64,000 nt of DNA from Paenibacillus oryzisoli (GTDB taxonomy: Bacteria > Bacillota > Bacilli > Paenibacillales > NBRC-103111). Within the stretch, counting starts at the first letter, position 1, and each line of letters begins with the position of its first letter. This document shows positions 63,401-64,000 of this stretch, piece after piece. A program made the position numbers and the translations under genes. The DNA lies in NCBI RefSeq assembly GCF_001653565.1, contig NZ_LYPB01000089.1, positions 100,851 to 164,850 of the forward strand, in the 5' to 3' direction. The notes below the pieces were generated by a model. The model did no database searches. It was not told the DNA's origin and saw only the letters and a program-made list of their open reading frames with translations.

Positions 63401-64000
63401 CTACACCTCCGGGTCAAGCGGTTCGTAGTCTTTGCGCAGTGGATGACCCACCCAATCATCAGGCATCATGATCCTTACTAAGTTCGGGTGGCCAGGGAAA
63501 TCGATGCCGAACAGGTCAAAGGCTTCACGCTCGTTCCAGTTGGCCGTCGGCCAGACATCAGCTACCGAAGGTATGCTGGCTTGCTCGCGGTCTGTCTTCA
63601 CCTTCACGCAATACTCATGCTTGTGAGTGAGCGAAAGGAGATGATACGCCACCTCGAGGTGCGTTTCTTGGTCTACGCCCGAGAGATTGCGCAAGTAATC
63701 ACAGCGCAACTCCTCGTGATCGCGAAGCGTCAGCGCGGCCTGCGGCCAGCGCGAGCTGTGAATGACGACGTAAGGACGATGCGCGTCCCTTTCGTTGATG
63801 AAAGCTTCGACGACGGCGTCTTCGCCTACGTCGGCCTTCAAGATCGCGACCAGCCGGTCCAGCAGCGGCTGGTTCGGGGAAGGCTCCTTCGGCGCGGCTG
63901 GCTCCGCCGATTCGGGCTTCGCTCCGGCGCGCGCTGCGGCTCGCGCAGCGCGGGCTTCTGCGGCGGCCTGGGCTTTGGCCGCCTTCTCTTCATCTGTGCC
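63401..64000 (-). CDS. nuoC: NADH-quinone oxidoreductase subunit C, 5' end missing
   Basis: The frame is open to the right edge, so 199 codons are seen and the start lies outside. The 30-kDa-type domain shows REAFDLFGIDFPGHPNLVRI and GHPLRKDYEPL at the C-terminus. Upstream is an Ala/Lys/Glu/Pro-rich low-complexity extension (KAAKAQAAAEARAARAAARA and following) before the conserved domain begins near LLDRLVAILKADVG. The extension is coded by very GC-rich sequence. Long charged N-terminal extensions are known in Bacillales NuoC proteins. Confidence 0.95.
   Translation of the reverse strand, partial: GTDEEKAAKAQAAAEARAARAAARAGAKPESAEPAAPKEPSPNQPLLDRLVAILKADVGEDAVVEAFINERDAHRPYVVIHSSRWPQAALTLRDHEELRCDYLRNLSGVDQETHLEVAYHLLSLTHKHEYCVKVKTDREQASIPSVADVWPTANWNEREAFDLFGIDFPGHPNLVRIMMPDDWVGHPLRKDYEPLDPEV

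Noticed and set aside
1..64000. tRNA or rRNA genes, insertion sequences, prophage genes, CRISPR arrays
   Set aside because: I saw no matching conserved sequence, transposase, integrase or regularly spaced direct repeats.

Overview
The window looks like chromosomal DNA from a spore-forming, motile, S-layer-bearing Firmicute, most probably Paenibacillus or a close relative. The evidence is DegS/DegU and ComF genes beside a flagellar late operon, the spore genes spoIIID, spoIIQ, spoIID and an alpha/beta SASP, SLH-domain S-layer proteins with a CsaB-type pyruvyl transferase, and an NDH-1 (nuo) operon without nuoEFG between nuoD and nuoH. Every gene I can support lies on the minus strand, so the window reads from right (64,000) to left (1). 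I see no tRNA, rRNA, insertion sequence, prophage or CRISPR array.

In transcription order, 64.0-54.9 kb holds nuoC (5' end missing) to nuoN, closed by a terminator. After a 0.6 kb gene-free stretch carrying short imperfect palindromes come a subtilisin-like protease with SLH domains, a small DUF1146 membrane protein and murA. A second gene-free stretch (49.2-49.9 kb) holds related palindromes and a G-rich tract. Then follow spoIID, spoIIQ, spoIIID, mbl, the flagellar rod/hook-like genes flhO and flhP, a small EpuA-like membrane protein, a CDP-alcohol phosphatidyltransferase, fabZ and a phosphohexomutase.

From 40.3 to 20.5 kb the window is devoted to the cell surface. A DUF5693 membrane protein, csaB, tagA and tagO should build a pyruvylated, ManNAc-containing secondary cell-wall polymer. 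Directly downstream lie a 1314-residue SLH protein and three S-layer-like SLH proteins. Two of these are near-identical 1005-residue tandem copies with duplicated leaders. The SLH domains are the expected ligands of the pyruvylated polymer, so anchor and anchored proteins are encoded together.

From 20.4 to 12.0 kb are a small secreted protein, a SASP, metK with a long structured leader that is not a recognisable S-box, a coiled-coil protein, a secreted phosphodiester glycosidase, degS-degU and a small membrane protein with a partial glycosyltransferase fold.

From 12.0 kb to 1 lie comFA-comFC, yvyF, flgM-flgN-flgK-flgL, yviE, fliW-csrA, hag (flagellin), a small unknown protein and a Maf-type flagellin glycosyltransferase (3' end missing). 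Sigma-D promoters are visible before flgM and hag. The hag leader has a hairpin presenting GGA in a CsrA-like site, which fits a FliW-CsrA-Hag homeostasis circuit.
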